Shown: positions 1 through 9,800 of the stretch, piece after piece
Layout: every line of letters begins with the position of its first letter
Numbering within the stretch: position 1 is the first letter of the stretch
NCBI GenBank assembly: GCA_945870185.1
Contig: CAMBRK010000012.1
Location: 19,876-83,875, forward strand
DNA: 64,000 nucleotides
DNA from: Aureispira sp. CCB-QB1
Lineage (GTDB): Bacteria; Bacteroidota; Bacteroidia; Chitinophagales; Saprospiraceae
Direction: 5' to 3'
The notes under the pieces: generated by a model
Database searches by the model: none
What the model was told of the DNA's origin: nothing
The model's input: only the letters and a program-made list of their open reading frames with translations
Made by a program: the position numbers and the translations under genes

Positions 1-435
1 GATCCCCTATCAGGGACAACATCTACCTTATCAAATACAGATAGTCCAGGACACGGAAACTTTATTACAATAAATACCAGTCCCTTTGATTGGCGATCGC
101 CGCAAAATAGTAATCATTGGCAAGGTGTAAATGGTATCAATAATCCATGTCCGGCAGGATTTAGAGTACCTACACAGACTGAATTAGATGCAGAACGATC
201 AAGTTGGGGCAGTAATCAAAATTCAATTGGTGCCTTTGCATCTCCGCTTAAATTGCCTTTAGCGGGCGGCCGCGACGGCTCTGGTTTGCTCACCAGTGTC
301 GGTGCCATAGGCGTCTATTGGAGCAGTACAGTTAGTGGCACGTTTGCTCGCTTACTCCACTTCTATAGCAGCGATGCCTTCTGGTTCACCAGCCATCGGG
401 TGCTAGGACTCTCTGTTCGTTGCCTTAAGGATTGA
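1..435 (+). CDS. FISUMP-domain protein, C-terminal part
   Basis: The reading frame is open from the first base of the window and stops at 433-435, so the N-terminus lies outside. The visible 144 residues contain the motif CPAGFRVPT, a Trp-Ser-Ser-Thr segment and a closing LSVRCLKD. These are typical of the Fibrobacter succinogenes major paralogous (FISUMP) domain found in surface lipoproteins of Bacteroidota. The family is extracellular or surface-attached and has no established biochemical role. An internal ATG at 253 would give a 60-aa ORF, but the frame upstream is continuous and in family register, so that start is not real. Confidence 0.85.
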   Translation, partial: DPLSGTTSTLSNTDSPGHGNFITINTSPFDWRSPQNSNHWQGVNGINNPCPAGFRVPTQTELDAERSSWGSNQNSIGAFASPLKLPLAGGRDGSGLLTSVGAIGVYWSSTVSGTFARLLHFYSSDAFWFTSHRVLGLSVRCLKD

Positions 436-488
436 AAATGAGTTGAAACTTGAAAGTTTAAGGGATTATTGAAAGTTTCTAAAGTTAG

Positions 489-537
489 AAAGTTGAAAGA
501 TTTTTTGCTTTACTAACATTTAAGAACTTTCAACTTT
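489..537. terminator. Inverted repeat after the FISUMP gene
   Basis: An 11-bp perfect inverted repeat (AAAGTTGAAAG at 489-499, CTTTCAACTTT at 527-537) has a 27-base loop that includes a run of six T. It lies between the FISUMP stop and the next gene. It may act as a terminator, but the large loop makes this uncertain. Confidence 0.35.
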
Positions 538-578
538 TAATTTGTAAACAAATTATCTATAAATCTTTAAAACAAGCC

Positions 579-1970
579 ATGCGTAAAACAATAAGCCTTG
601 TGATTTACATCGTCTATAGTACTTTTGTAAATGCACAAACTATCAGTGGCAACCTTTCTTTACTTGCCAATCAATCTATCAAGCTCGAAGGATTCAGGGG
701 CTTAAATAACTATCCAATATCAATGACAACATGTGATAGTCTGGGCAATTTTACATTGAATTATTCAAAAGCAGATTATGGAGTAGGCTATCTCATGTCT
801 ATAGATAATAAGCCGCTTATAATAATTCTTAGTGGAGAAGATATAGAAATAGTGGGAAAAGCCTTAAGTGCTGTAGAAACCATTAGGGTCGTAAAAGGAC
901 AAGAAAATCAATGGTTTGAGCAATATGCCAAAGAACATCCTAAACGTGAGCAAGCCCTGAGTGCATGGCAATATCTGGAAAAGATCTACTCGTTGGATAC
1001 GATGTTTTCGTTACAACAAAAACCCGCCATGGCCATTCAAGAAGAAAAGCAGCGTATTAAAAAAGTAGATGCTGTTTTTTTAACTATGCTGCCCAAAGAC
1101 AGTTACGTAAGTTGGTTTTTGCCCGCCCGTAAACTAGTAAGTTCCGTTTCAACAGTTGCTCAATACCGTACTGAAGAAATTTCTACTACGATTGCAGCTT
1201 TTAGAGCTATGGATTACACAGATCCTCGATTATACAAAAGTGGATTGTTTAAGGACGCTATAGAGAGTCACTTTTGGCTGATAGAAAACAGTGGCCGATC
1301 TCTGGATTCGGTGTTAATAGAAATGAAGCACTCCATTGATGCTATGATGGTGTATCTGGTCAAAGACAACAAAAAGCTCAATGAAGTTACTGATTATCTT
1401 TTCAATTTATTGGAGCGACACAGTCATTTTAAAGCTTCTGAATATCTAGCATTAAAAGTACTCAACGAGACAAGCTGCACTATCGATAGCGACCTTGCCA
1501 AACAACTCGAAAGCTATCGTTCGATGAAAAAAGGAAACACGGCACCTGATATGGATTTTAGTGGAAACCTTGTAGCCCCCGGATATGCTTTTGATTTACC
1601 TAAAAAACTGTCCGACATAAAAAGCAAATATACTGTAGTAGTTTTTGGCGCCAGTTGGTGCCCGAAATGTACGGAAGAGTTGCCTGAAATTGTCAAACTA
1701 TATACAAAATGGAAAACACAAGGCGTAGAAGTAGTCTATGTTTCACTTGATGAGGACAAAAAAATGTTTGAGACATTTGTAAAAGACTTTCCCTTTTTAT
1801 CGACTTGTGACTATAAAAAATGGAAGAGTAGTATCGTTCAGGAATACTATGTTTTTGCGACACCAACCATGTATCTTCTGGACAATAAACGGGAAATACT
1901 CCTCCGACCTAACTCAGTAAAACAGGTAGATGCGTGGGTGGATTGGGTCTTAGTGCAAGGGAATAAATAA
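579..1970 (+). CDS. TlpA-like thioredoxin-fold protein with DUF4369-like N-terminus
   Basis: A 463-aa exported protein. Residues 1-19 form a signal peptide ending NAQ. Residues 20-100 look like the beta-rich DUF4369-type domain that often precedes TlpA modules in Bacteroidota, followed by a long helical region. The C-terminal 135 residues are a thioredoxin/redoxin domain with the redox pair Cys361-Pro-Lys-Cys364 inside GASWCPKC and a cis-Pro-type ATPTMYLLD segment. The family reduces disulfides in the periplasm, for example in cytochrome c maturation or oxidative protection. No cytochrome maturation genes are nearby, so the partner is unknown. Confidence 0.85.
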   Translation: MRKTISLVIYIVYSTFVNAQTISGNLSLLANQSIKLEGFRGLNNYPISMTTCDSLGNFTLNYSKADYGVGYLMSIDNKPLIIILSGEDIEIVGKALSAVETIRVVKGQENQWFEQYAKEHPKREQALSAWQYLEKIYSLDTMFSLQQKPAMAIQEEKQRIKKVDAVFLTMLPKDSYVSWFLPARKLVSSVSTVAQYRTEEISTTIAAFRAMDYTDPRLYKSGLFKDAIESHFWLIENSGRSLDSVLIEMKHSIDAMMVYLVKDNKKLNEVTDYLFNLLERHSHFKASEYLALKVLNETSCTIDSDLAKQLESYRSMKKGNTAPDMDFSGNLVAPGYAFDLPKKLSDIKSKYTVVVFGASWCPKCTEELPEIVKLYTKWKTQGVEVVYVSLDEDKKMFETFVKDFPFLSTCDYKKWKSSIVQEYYVFATPTMYLLDNKREILLRPNSVKQVDAWVDWVLVQGNK

Positions 1971-2163
1971 ATATAGAAAAGGCAATAAAGGAACACTAAT
2001 CAAGGCGACGTTATCCCAAATGAAAATTAAAGAGTCAGTCTCTCATTTATATACTAAGGTGGTTACCAATAGTCTTCCATGCTCCCCGATCTAGGCAGAT
2101 GGCATCGAACCGACAAAGTGGATTCCACAGAATACAACCGAACGTACTATTAACCAAAATCAA

Positions 2164-3117
2164 TTAGTCATTTTTTGCTTGTACCTCATTTACTAATGCT
2201 TCCAACTCTTTTCTATAATCAAAATCCGGATCTATTTGTAGTGTTTTTACCAATGAATCCCACTTCGCCTTTGAACTAGGTAGTTGTGCTGTGTAAGCCA
2301 ATAGTAAATGCCATCGGGCTTCATTATACAACGGAAGTAACTCATCTTCCGAAATGAGTTTCCAGCAAATAACAGCATCATTATAGTCTTTCAGATTGAA
2401 ATAAATATGTCCTCGTAAGTATGCAATATTGCTTTCTTCATTTTTTTTAGGACTTCCTAATTTTGTTAGTGCTTTTTTATATTCCTTACTTTTAAAGAGT
2501 TGAAGAGATTGCGAATACTCACTTTGACTATTGTCGTTATTGTCAGATTTAAGGCTACTGTAAAGGTGAGACGGTTCATTGTATATATCAGTGGCTAAGT
2601 CAACGTATGCCAAAATTTCTGGCTCAGGAATAGGATTGAAAACAACATTATCATCTGATTTGGGTGACTGAGCATTGGGATTTTCATTGCTTTTCTTTGT
2701 TGATGAGTCAATTTGGGCAATAAGTTGTGTTGAATCAATATCATCATTTACCACAACTGTATTTGTTTGTGTGGTATTGTCAGACATATAATTCCACATC
2801 AAACCAACTACACCCAAAATACCAATAAAAGCTGCGGCTATTTGCCAAATAGAAAACCTACTTTTTTTACTTAAAAAAATAATCCGTGCATCTTTTTCTT
2901 CATTTTCAAAAACGGGAGGTTGATCTTGCCATTTTTTTATTTTTGATCGCAAATCTTGACCTATCAAACGCTCTTCAGCTTCATAGGTTAAAATAAAAGC
3001 ACAATACTCTTTTTGAATATCACTATTACTAGCTAGTTCTTTTTCAAAAACTGCCTTGTCATCTGCCGATAGAATACCTGTATAATACTCCTTAAATCTC
3101 TTTTCTTGTGTATTCAT
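2164..3117 (-). CDS. Membrane protein partner of the ECF sigma factor (probable anti-sigma factor)
   Basis: A 317-aa protein with a cytoplasmic N-terminal part (about 1-90), one transmembrane segment (about 92-112, IAAAFIGILGVVGLMW), a low-complexity Asn/Asp/Ser linker and a C-terminal part with a TPR-like pair (around residues 210-260). Its start overlaps the stop of the upstream sigma gene in an ATGA tetranucleotide (3114-3117), which implies translational coupling. This architecture is typical of Bacteroidota membrane proteins paired with ECF sigma factors. I see no zinc-binding HxxxCxxC motif, so it is not a ZAS-type anti-sigma factor. The regulatory role is inferred from context. Confidence 0.6.
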   Translation of the reverse strand: MNTQEKRFKEYYTGILSADDKAVFEKELASNSDIQKEYCAFILTYEAEERLIGQDLRSKIKKWQDQPPVFENEEKDARIIFLSKKSRFSIWQIAAAFIGILGVVGLMWNYMSDNTTQTNTVVVNDDIDSTQLIAQIDSSTKKSNENPNAQSPKSDDNVVFNPIPEPEILAYVDLATDIYNEPSHLYSSLKSDNNDNSQSEYSQSLQLFKSKEYKKALTKLGSPKKNEESNIAYLRGHIYFNLKDYNDAVICWKLISEDELLPLYNEARWHLLLAYTAQLPSSKAKWDSLVKTLQIDPDFDYRKELEALVNEVQAKND

Positions 3118-3713
3118 GATGACTTGATATTTAACATTTCCATTAAATCAGGACGACTGATGAAGTAATCCCTTAATCGCTCACGGCATCGGTAAGCTTG
3201 CTTTTTGGCCATCTCAGGACTGCTAAATCCCATCAATCCTACCAATTCCTTATTTTCATATCCCAACTTAGTGTAGGTTAGTAATTCCTTACAACGAGCA
3301 TCGATGTGATTGAGTCCTTCATTGATTAAATCTTTTCTTTCATCTCCTATCATTTTTGCTTCGGGACTATCTACCCATTCCTGTATCATATTGGTATCAA
3401 AGGCTTCTGTTTTACCTGTCTTCTTGCGTTTAAAACCAATATAAGCCCATTTAAAAATCGAAATTAAATAAGTCTTCAAACTACAATTTTCCTTGAATGT
3501 GAAGTTACGAATATTGCGGTCAAAAATAATGATAGCTTCCTGAAACATGTCTTCAAAGACTTCTTGGTTGTCACCATAATTAATGACATAACTCTGACAA
3601 TATGTTTTGATGCTCTCATCTCCATAAAACTGGTACAATGCCCAATCTCTTTGCCTTTCGATGCCGCTTCTAATGGCTGTTATCAATGTCTGATCATTTG
3701 CATTCACGGTCAT
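3114..3713 (-). CDS. ECF-type RNA polymerase sigma factor
   Basis: A sigma-70 family protein of about 199 aa. The region-2 pattern (EVFEDMFQEAIIIFDRN, then YLISIFKWAYIGFKR) is followed by a region-4 helix-turn-helix near the C-terminus (YTKLGYENKELVGLMGFSS). The longest ORF starts at 3746. However, a good Bacteroidota -7 box on the minus strand (TATCTTTG, 3751 down to 3744) overlaps that codon, so I place the start at the ATG at 3713 (MTVNAND). It is coupled to the downstream membrane protein by a 4-base overlap. A divergent lipoprotein gene starts 135 bases away and is a candidate target. Confidence 0.8.
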   Translation of the reverse strand: MTVNANDQTLITAIRSGIERQRDWALYQFYGDESIKTYCQSYVINYGDNQEVFEDMFQEAIIIFDRNIRNFTFKENCSLKTYLISIFKWAYIGFKRKKTGKTEAFDTNMIQEWVDSPEAKMIGDERKDLINEGLNHIDARCKELLTYTKLGYENKELVGLMGFSSPEMAKKQAYRCRERLRDYFISRPDLMEMLNIKSS

Positions 3714-3743
3714 AGTGTTGACTGCTTTGTAAAAGTACCCACG

Positions 3744-3751
3744 CAAAGATA
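3744..3751 (-). promoter_or_regulatory. -7 promoter box of the ECF sigma gene
   Basis: TATCTTTG on the minus strand fits the Bacteroidota -7 consensus TAnnTTTG. Transcription would begin near 3737, just upstream of the ATG at 3713. No -33 TTTG is visible at the right spacing. Confidence 0.5.
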
Positions 3752-3812
3752 AATTTATTTTGACAAAATAAAATTTTATTTTAAAGGGTACCGCAATACA
3801 TAATAAAACACT

Positions 3813-3834
3813 AAAAGGTATTAATTAACCTTTT
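3813..3834. promoter_or_regulatory. Near-palindrome between the sigma gene and the divergent lipoprotein
   Basis: AAAAGGT at 3813-3819 and ACCTTTT at 3828-3834 form a 7-bp inverted repeat around ATTAATTA. It sits 14 bases upstream of the lipoprotein ATG. It could be an operator or part of an ECF promoter; the sequence alone does not decide. Confidence 0.3.
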
Positions 3835-3847
3835 AAATATTTTTATT

Positions 3848-4327
3848 ATGCGTACGAAAGTACCTTTAGCATTACTATGTCTATTTTTAACCACCTGTTT
3901 TTTATCTTGTGTACAACCGGATGATAGTGACTACTTAATGCCATCTGATCACAAATCTCAAAAGTTAGAAACTAGAACTATCCCTAGCTTTAAAATGTCC
4001 ATTAGCTACCATAATGGAAGCACGGAGTTAAGAGAAGCGCAAAAAGCGATCATTTCAACGCTGGCTGACTCAAGCATTACAGTCAAGATTTTTGTTGATT
4101 TAAGTGATTCAACTGAGATCAATTGTAAACAAATCGTTTGCACACCAAAAAGCTATCAACTAAAGATGAAAGGCGGTCAATGGCCAAATAACCAAGTTTT
4201 TAGTGGAATGATTGATCTTAAAGTTTCCAAATCTGCTGCTAGTGATTATTTGAAATTAGCATCAAGTGCAACTATTCCCGCTACGAATGTAAAGGCATTA
4301 ATTGTTGAAGAGACAGATGGTTTCTAA
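3848..4327 (+). CDS. Small lipoprotein of unknown function
   Basis: A 159-aa protein with a lipoprotein signal peptide: a hydrophobic core followed by FLSC, so the mature protein begins at Cys20. The remainder is beta-rich with no motif I recognise. It is transcribed divergently from the ECF sigma/membrane protein pair and converges on the gene at 4362-5738. Outer-membrane anchoring is inferred from the lipobox. A role as target of the neighbouring sigma factor is possible but unproven. Confidence 0.6.
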   Translation: MRTKVPLALLCLFLTTCFLSCVQPDDSDYLMPSDHKSQKLETRTIPSFKMSISYHNGSTELREAQKAIISTLADSSITVKIFVDLSDSTEINCKQIVCTPKSYQLKMKGGQWPNNQVFSGMIDLKVSKSAASDYLKLASSATIPATNVKALIVEETDGF

Positions 4328-4341
4328 ACTAATTTAAAATT

Positions 4342-4377
4342 GAAAGGCAGTATTTTAAGTGTTAAAGTCTGTCTTTC
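4342..4377. terminator. Hairpin between two convergent genes
   Basis: GAAAGGCAG (4342-4350) pairs with CTGTCTTTC (4369-4377) with one wobble pair. It lies between the lipoprotein stop and the end of the opposing gene, overlapping the last codons of the latter. Position and form suit a bidirectional terminator. Confidence 0.45.
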
Positions 4378-5738
4378 AGTACTTTTTCACACCAAGACCT
4401 ATAGATGATTGGCTTGAAAGTATCTAATGCTACCTGTTTGTTTTTATGCACCAAATTCATAAAACCACATAAATTTTTATAACTTTCATAGATATGATTG
4501 GACATTTTGAGTTTATTTCTTTTTAGAAATAATAAAGATAAATTTAGTGTATTTTCGAATACTTCTTTTTCTTTTTCCCTAAACATAAAAGTGGCAATCA
4601 GATGAATACCTTGTGCTAAGTTTTTTTGATTGAACGTATCAAAATCAGACCTCCACGTATATTGAAAAATTTCTTCATACCTCTCTGTATAAAGACAGTT
4701 CTGTGCTCTCGCAAGGGCAATGGTTGCTTCCTTTTTTGTAGTATCTACTTTATTGATCCAGGTTTGAATAAAATGCTCTGTCTGTTCATAATCTTTAGAA
4801 TAAAAAGCTGATTGAGTAACAAAGGTGTGGAAAGCAGCTGAAGGTATTTTACCATTTTTTGTAAAAATATTATAGCTAATAGCATAGTTAAATAATTCAT
4901 TGGCCAATGCCAAGTCATTATGTTTGCCTTTGGACCATAACCTCATAACCCTTTGATAGCAGTAGCTGGTAATAATATAATGTAGTTGACTTTTGTCATC
5001 TATATGATGTGCAATAAGTACATCTTTTAGGTGGTACAAAGCACCCATTTCATCATGAATAACCAATCTATGGAGCTGGGCAATAATTTGGGTTAATTCA
5101 GTTTCAGGTATCAAGGCACTTATTTGTTCAATCATATCTACATCTGAACTGAAATCACCATGATGGATTGACATCAGATTTTCCAGTTCTGTCTTAAATA
5201 TTAGATACTGTGCTTTGACAGATTCGTGATAGCCTTTTAAAAGTTGTTTTATACTATCTTGCGGATGATCTTTTATTTTATTGTCATTTTGGATGAGGTG
5301 ATAGTTGAGTAAATTTAGATAAACCTGCATTTTTTCTAAGTCATATTCTTTCTGTGCAATAAGATTCTTTTCTAATGTTCTAGCTGTTTGTTCTGAAAGA
5401 TATAATAGTCCTTTCTTCTTTTGCCACTTCAAAAGAAGGTTTTCTGCTGTAAATTTTTCACTTTTTAGTTGTTCTTGAATCATCCACTCTTCAGCAAGCT
5501 GAAATAATGTGGAGAGATGGTTGGATACGACTTTATCCTTTACGTGAGTAAATATAGCTTTGTTGATCACACTTGCACTGTTTATCAAACTCACATCACT
5601 TTTTTTATTAATGACATACATAAATGTCTTCATCAAACTTGATTGGCCAGCCATTCTAGACTGTACATACTGTTTCAGCAATGCAACATCTTTATCGTCA
5701 AGATGTATCACTAGATCTACAAATTTGGGGTGTATCAT
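4362..5738 (-). CDS. Conserved-looking helical protein of unknown function
   Basis: A 458-aa protein without a signal peptide or membrane segment. The whole chain looks alpha-helical, with Lys/Glu/Leu-rich stretches and a pattern like a helical repeat scaffold. I see no catalytic motif and do not recognise the family. It stands alone on its strand, ending against the lipoprotein gene, with a 322-base AT-rich divergent region upstream. It is probably cytoplasmic. Confidence 0.55.
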   Translation of the reverse strand: MIHPKFVDLVIHLDDKDVALLKQYVQSRMAGQSSLMKTFMYVINKKSDVSLINSASVINKAIFTHVKDKVVSNHLSTLFQLAEEWMIQEQLKSEKFTAENLLLKWQKKKGLLYLSEQTARTLEKNLIAQKEYDLEKMQVYLNLLNYHLIQNDNKIKDHPQDSIKQLLKGYHESVKAQYLIFKTELENLMSIHHGDFSSDVDMIEQISALIPETELTQIIAQLHRLVIHDEMGALYHLKDVLIAHHIDDKSQLHYIITSYCYQRVMRLWSKGKHNDLALANELFNYAISYNIFTKNGKIPSAAFHTFVTQSAFYSKDYEQTEHFIQTWINKVDTTKKEATIALARAQNCLYTERYEEIFQYTWRSDFDTFNQKNLAQGIHLIATFMFREKEKEVFENTLNLSLLFLKRNKLKMSNHIYESYKNLCGFMNLVHKNKQVALDTFKPIIYRSWCEKVLKDRL

Positions 5739-6060
5739 CAGTGTTTTAGAAAAATTATCAAGGCAAAGATAATAGTTTATATAACCTTTTTATTAAATAA
5801 ATATCTAAATAGTGAAGGACATAAAATGATGTAAAGATATATTTATCAGGTAATTACAGCAAATAAAAATCTAAAAACAAAAGGATTATACCTTATATTT
5901 TATAAATGTATCATTATAAAATTATTACAAATTTGTCCTGTTGTTTAATTTTTCAAAAAAATAATTTTAAAAAATTTCATAATCAATGGGTACCATTTAT
6001 TTGACTTGGTCACTAAGTTATATAAATCAAAAATTTTTTTAACTTTTTAAATCAAAAATC
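5739..6060. other. AT-rich divergent intergenic region
   Basis: This 322-base spacer between divergent genes is strongly AT-rich and must carry both promoters. I do not see an unambiguous TTTG/TAnnTTTG pair, a repeat or an RNA gene in it. Confidence 0.4.
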
Positions 6061-6780
6061 ATGACAAAGTCAATTTTATTTCTTGCAACCGTTTTAACTT
6101 TTTTCTTTATTGCCTGTACAAAGGATGAAGCGTACCTAGATACCAATCAGGAAAACATTGATGTGGATGTTCCTAATCGAGAGCAAGGAAATATTTATTC
6201 TGAAGAAGAACTAGAATCAAGAAGCTTTAAAATATGGAGATACAATATCAAAATGGATGGAAAAACCTTTAATGCCTATCCTTTTAGCAGAAGTGGTCAA
6301 CTTACAGTTACGACCGAGATTAAAGCTGCTGGGACAAAAAATCTTAATAATGGCAAAAATTCGCATGAAGTGGGGTTTAAATCTGGAAATCCCGCAGGAT
6401 CCCCTTCAGCAGGCGCAATATGGTTTGGCAGTAATACAGCACTTTGTAAATATCAAAATATGGATTGCAACATTGTTCCACAAAATGCGGCAATCGACCT
6501 AGTCTATACAAAGTGGCTGAATAGCTATACGCTTCAGATAGATATAGATGGCAGGTATTTTAATGGAACAGCAGGTGGGACAAGTTTATTGGGATTTCTC
6601 AATAATTTTAATGCTAAATCTGGTATTACAGCATCAAAATATAGAGTCATTAGTGGACGTATTATCTTGAAATTTTCAGGTAATAACGTAACAGGAACCA
6701 TTAATATATCAGGTAGCACACTCTCTGGCTATTTGGATGGTTGCCCTTATGTTGCTACATTTTCTGGATCATTAGCCTGA
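6061..6780 (+). CDS. Lipoprotein of unknown function
   Basis: A 239-aa protein with a lipoprotein signal peptide: hydrophobic core then FFFIAC, so the lipidated Cys is residue 19. The mature protein is Gly/Asn/Ser-rich and beta-rich, with several Cys in the second half. No known domain is recognised. It lies 34 bases upstream of the secreted S8 protease gene on the same strand, so the two are probably co-transcribed. It could be an accessory or inhibitor-like partner of the protease, but that rests only on position. Confidence 0.6.
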   Translation: MTKSILFLATVLTFFFIACTKDEAYLDTNQENIDVDVPNREQGNIYSEEELESRSFKIWRYNIKMDGKTFNAYPFSRSGQLTVTTEIKAAGTKNLNNGKNSHEVGFKSGNPAGSPSAGAIWFGSNTALCKYQNMDCNIVPQNAAIDLVYTKWLNSYTLQIDIDGRYFNGTAGGTSLLGFLNNFNAKSGITASKYRVISGRIILKFSGNNVTGTINISGSTLSGYLDGCPYVATFSGSLA

Positions 6781-6814
6781 TTAGTTATATTATTTAAAAA
6801 ATAAATAAAAAAGC

Positions 6815-9800
6815 ATGAAAAACAAACCTAACATTATTTTATCAATTTTGATTTCTATTTTTTATTTCTGGATAAGTGGGAATGCGCAGGTCAATATTAT
6901 TTCAAAAGATTTATTAAATATTGAACTATCAAATGACGAATTCCATAATACAGATAATAAAAGGTTAAAGTTTGACAATGATACAATAAGGCAAGAAAAA
7001 CTTAGACATAGGGTTGAATCATGTGCACAAAGGCTCAATCTGAAACCTTACTATTATAATGGAAATCGTTCCATTGAAATAAGAGATGTTTTATCGAATG
7101 GATGTCCATTGTTTTATGGTTCTTATAATGCAAAATCTTCATCAATTGTAAGAACCAACCTTATGCATAAAGAAAATAGTAGTGGACTTATTCTTACTGG
7201 TAAAGGTAGAAACATTGGGATATGGGAGGTAGGAAAACCACTTCTTACACACAATGAGTTTGAAGGTAGAATAACCATTTTGGATAACAATACAAAACCT
7301 TTAGATAATCATGCTTCACATGTAGCAGGCACATTAGCTGCAAAAGGGAATAATTTGTCTGCCAAAGGAATGTCTTTTGAAGCGAACCTAAGGTCCTTTG
7401 ATTTGGAGAATGATTTGAATGAAATGCGACAACAAGCTCAGAGTGGCATGAGAGTTTCTAATCATTCTTATGGAAGTATTGCTGGTTGGACCTATGACTT
7501 CAATCCACAATATCCAGGTTGGGCCTGGTTTGGTGATCTCAATGTAAGTACAAAAGAAGATTGGAAATTTGGCATTTATTCTGCTGAAGAGCGGGAAATA
7601 GATGACGTCGTCTACGACTTCCCCTTTTATTTGCCTGTTCGAGCAGCTTCTAATGACAGAGATGAGACAGGACCAAATCCAGGCGAAGAGTATTGGGTAT
7701 TTAATGGTACTACATTTGTAAAAAGCACTACACCTAGGAATCCTGATGGAAATGAATTTGGTTATGAATCATTGCCAGCAACTAGTTGTAGTAAAAATAC
7801 TTTAGTTGTGGGAGCAGTAGATGGCCTGTTTGAAGAAATGTCATCATTTAGTTCATGGGGACCCACTGATGATGGACGTATCAAGCCGGACATAGTAGCA
7901 CCAGGTGTGAATGTCTTATCATGTGGTAAAGACAGTAATTCACACTATTATGAAAACAGTGGAACTTCCATGGCAAGTCCAGTTGTAGCCGGCTCCATTA
8001 ACTTAATTCATGAATTTTTTGGTACTAAATACAACCAGGGCATAAGGGCTTCGGGTATGAAAGCATTATTGATACAGACTACCCAATCTTTTGACGCTTT
8101 TCCACTTCCTTTTGAAGGGCCAAATTACCAATCCGGGTGGGGTATGCTGGATACTAAAGCAGCCATAGATCAATTAGATAAATCAATGGACACTTACAGT
8201 TCTGAAAGATTTGTATCCAGAGATTCCTTATCAACAAATACCCCTATTAGGGATAGAAGAATTTATTTGGATGGTTCGCAACCTTTCAAGGCTACCATTG
8301 CATGGACCGACGTATCTGGAGTGGCTACACCCAACTTTACCCTTAATAATAAGACATCAAAACTTGTTAATGACCTAGACTTAAGATTGATAAGGGAAAG
8401 TGATAATAAGGAGTTCTTTCCATGGATTTTGGACCCAAACAACCCTTCACTACCAGCAACTACAGGCGACAATAAATTGGATAATGTGGAGCAAATCTAC
8501 TTGCCCAACCCGAAACAAGGTATATACAAACTTCAAGTAAAACATAAAGGATCATTGAATAGTGGTAAACAATATTTCTCTATTATTTATTCGGGAAGAA
8601 CCAACTTATTTACAGCTGCTCAAGATACCTTTTACAGTAATAGCAGTAATGTAATAGAAGCTTTAAACCCTTTTTCTGATGATTACTTAAACAATACTAG
8701 GCATACCTATACCATTTTGGCACCAAACAATAATCCAGTAAAATTATACTTTGATGACTTTATAGGACTTGATCTTGAAGACGGTAAAGACTATATCAAA
8801 ATTTACAATGGAACTTCCGCTATAGATCCTTTAATAGCTTCGCTCACTGGAAAAGTTAATTTATTAGAATATACTGCTTCAAGTGGAAAAATGTATATCG
8901 AATTTTCATCAGATAGTAAAAATGCAAGAAATGCATGGTCAGCATATTATACCACTAATGCAGCCTCATTCCTCACCCTTGACAAAAAAGAATTATTTTC
9001 TGGTTCTAGTGCCAATACTCAAATAGTAAATATACAAACCAACTGCAATTGGGAAATTAAAAATATTCCCAATTGGATAACGGTAAGTAAAATTTCCGGT
9101 TCATCTTCTGCTACAGTTGATATTTCATGGACCCAAAACAACACTACCTCGACAAGAGTTGCCATATTAGAAATACTTGGATGCAACGGGCTTAAAGAAA
9201 CTATAACCGTGACCCAATATGGTTGTACAGCACCAGTTGTTCCCACAATTACAGCCAGCAAATCTTCTATTTGTATTGGAGAAACGGCCACGTTGACCGT
9301 CACCAATCCTTGTAATGATTGTCAGTATCTATGGTCAAATAATAGCATAGGTACTTCAATAACGGTCAACCAAGGGGCAAAATATAGGGTCACAGCCTCC
9401 AATACCTGTACCAATGTGCAATCCAGTGAGGTAGAAATCACTACAAAATCATTGCCAATCAAGCCTGTTACGTCTCTCGTAGGTACGATAAAAATATGCG
9501 ACGAGTCATCAAAAACCATATCTGTAAATAACGTATGTAATGGATGTACTATAAAATGGTCAACAGGTGAAACTACATCATCCATCAATGTAAATGCATC
9601 CGGGACATACTATGTGGTGTTTGTCAACGATTGTGGAGAAGGCCAAAAATCTGATAATATCATAGTAGAAAAGGAAACATACATACCTACTATAGTCGTA
9701 AATGACCTATGTTATCTGGCAGGACCGAATGGTGGACTTTCTTATCAATGGCAACTCAATGGTGTAGATATCATAGGTGCCAACTTACAATTTTATGTTG

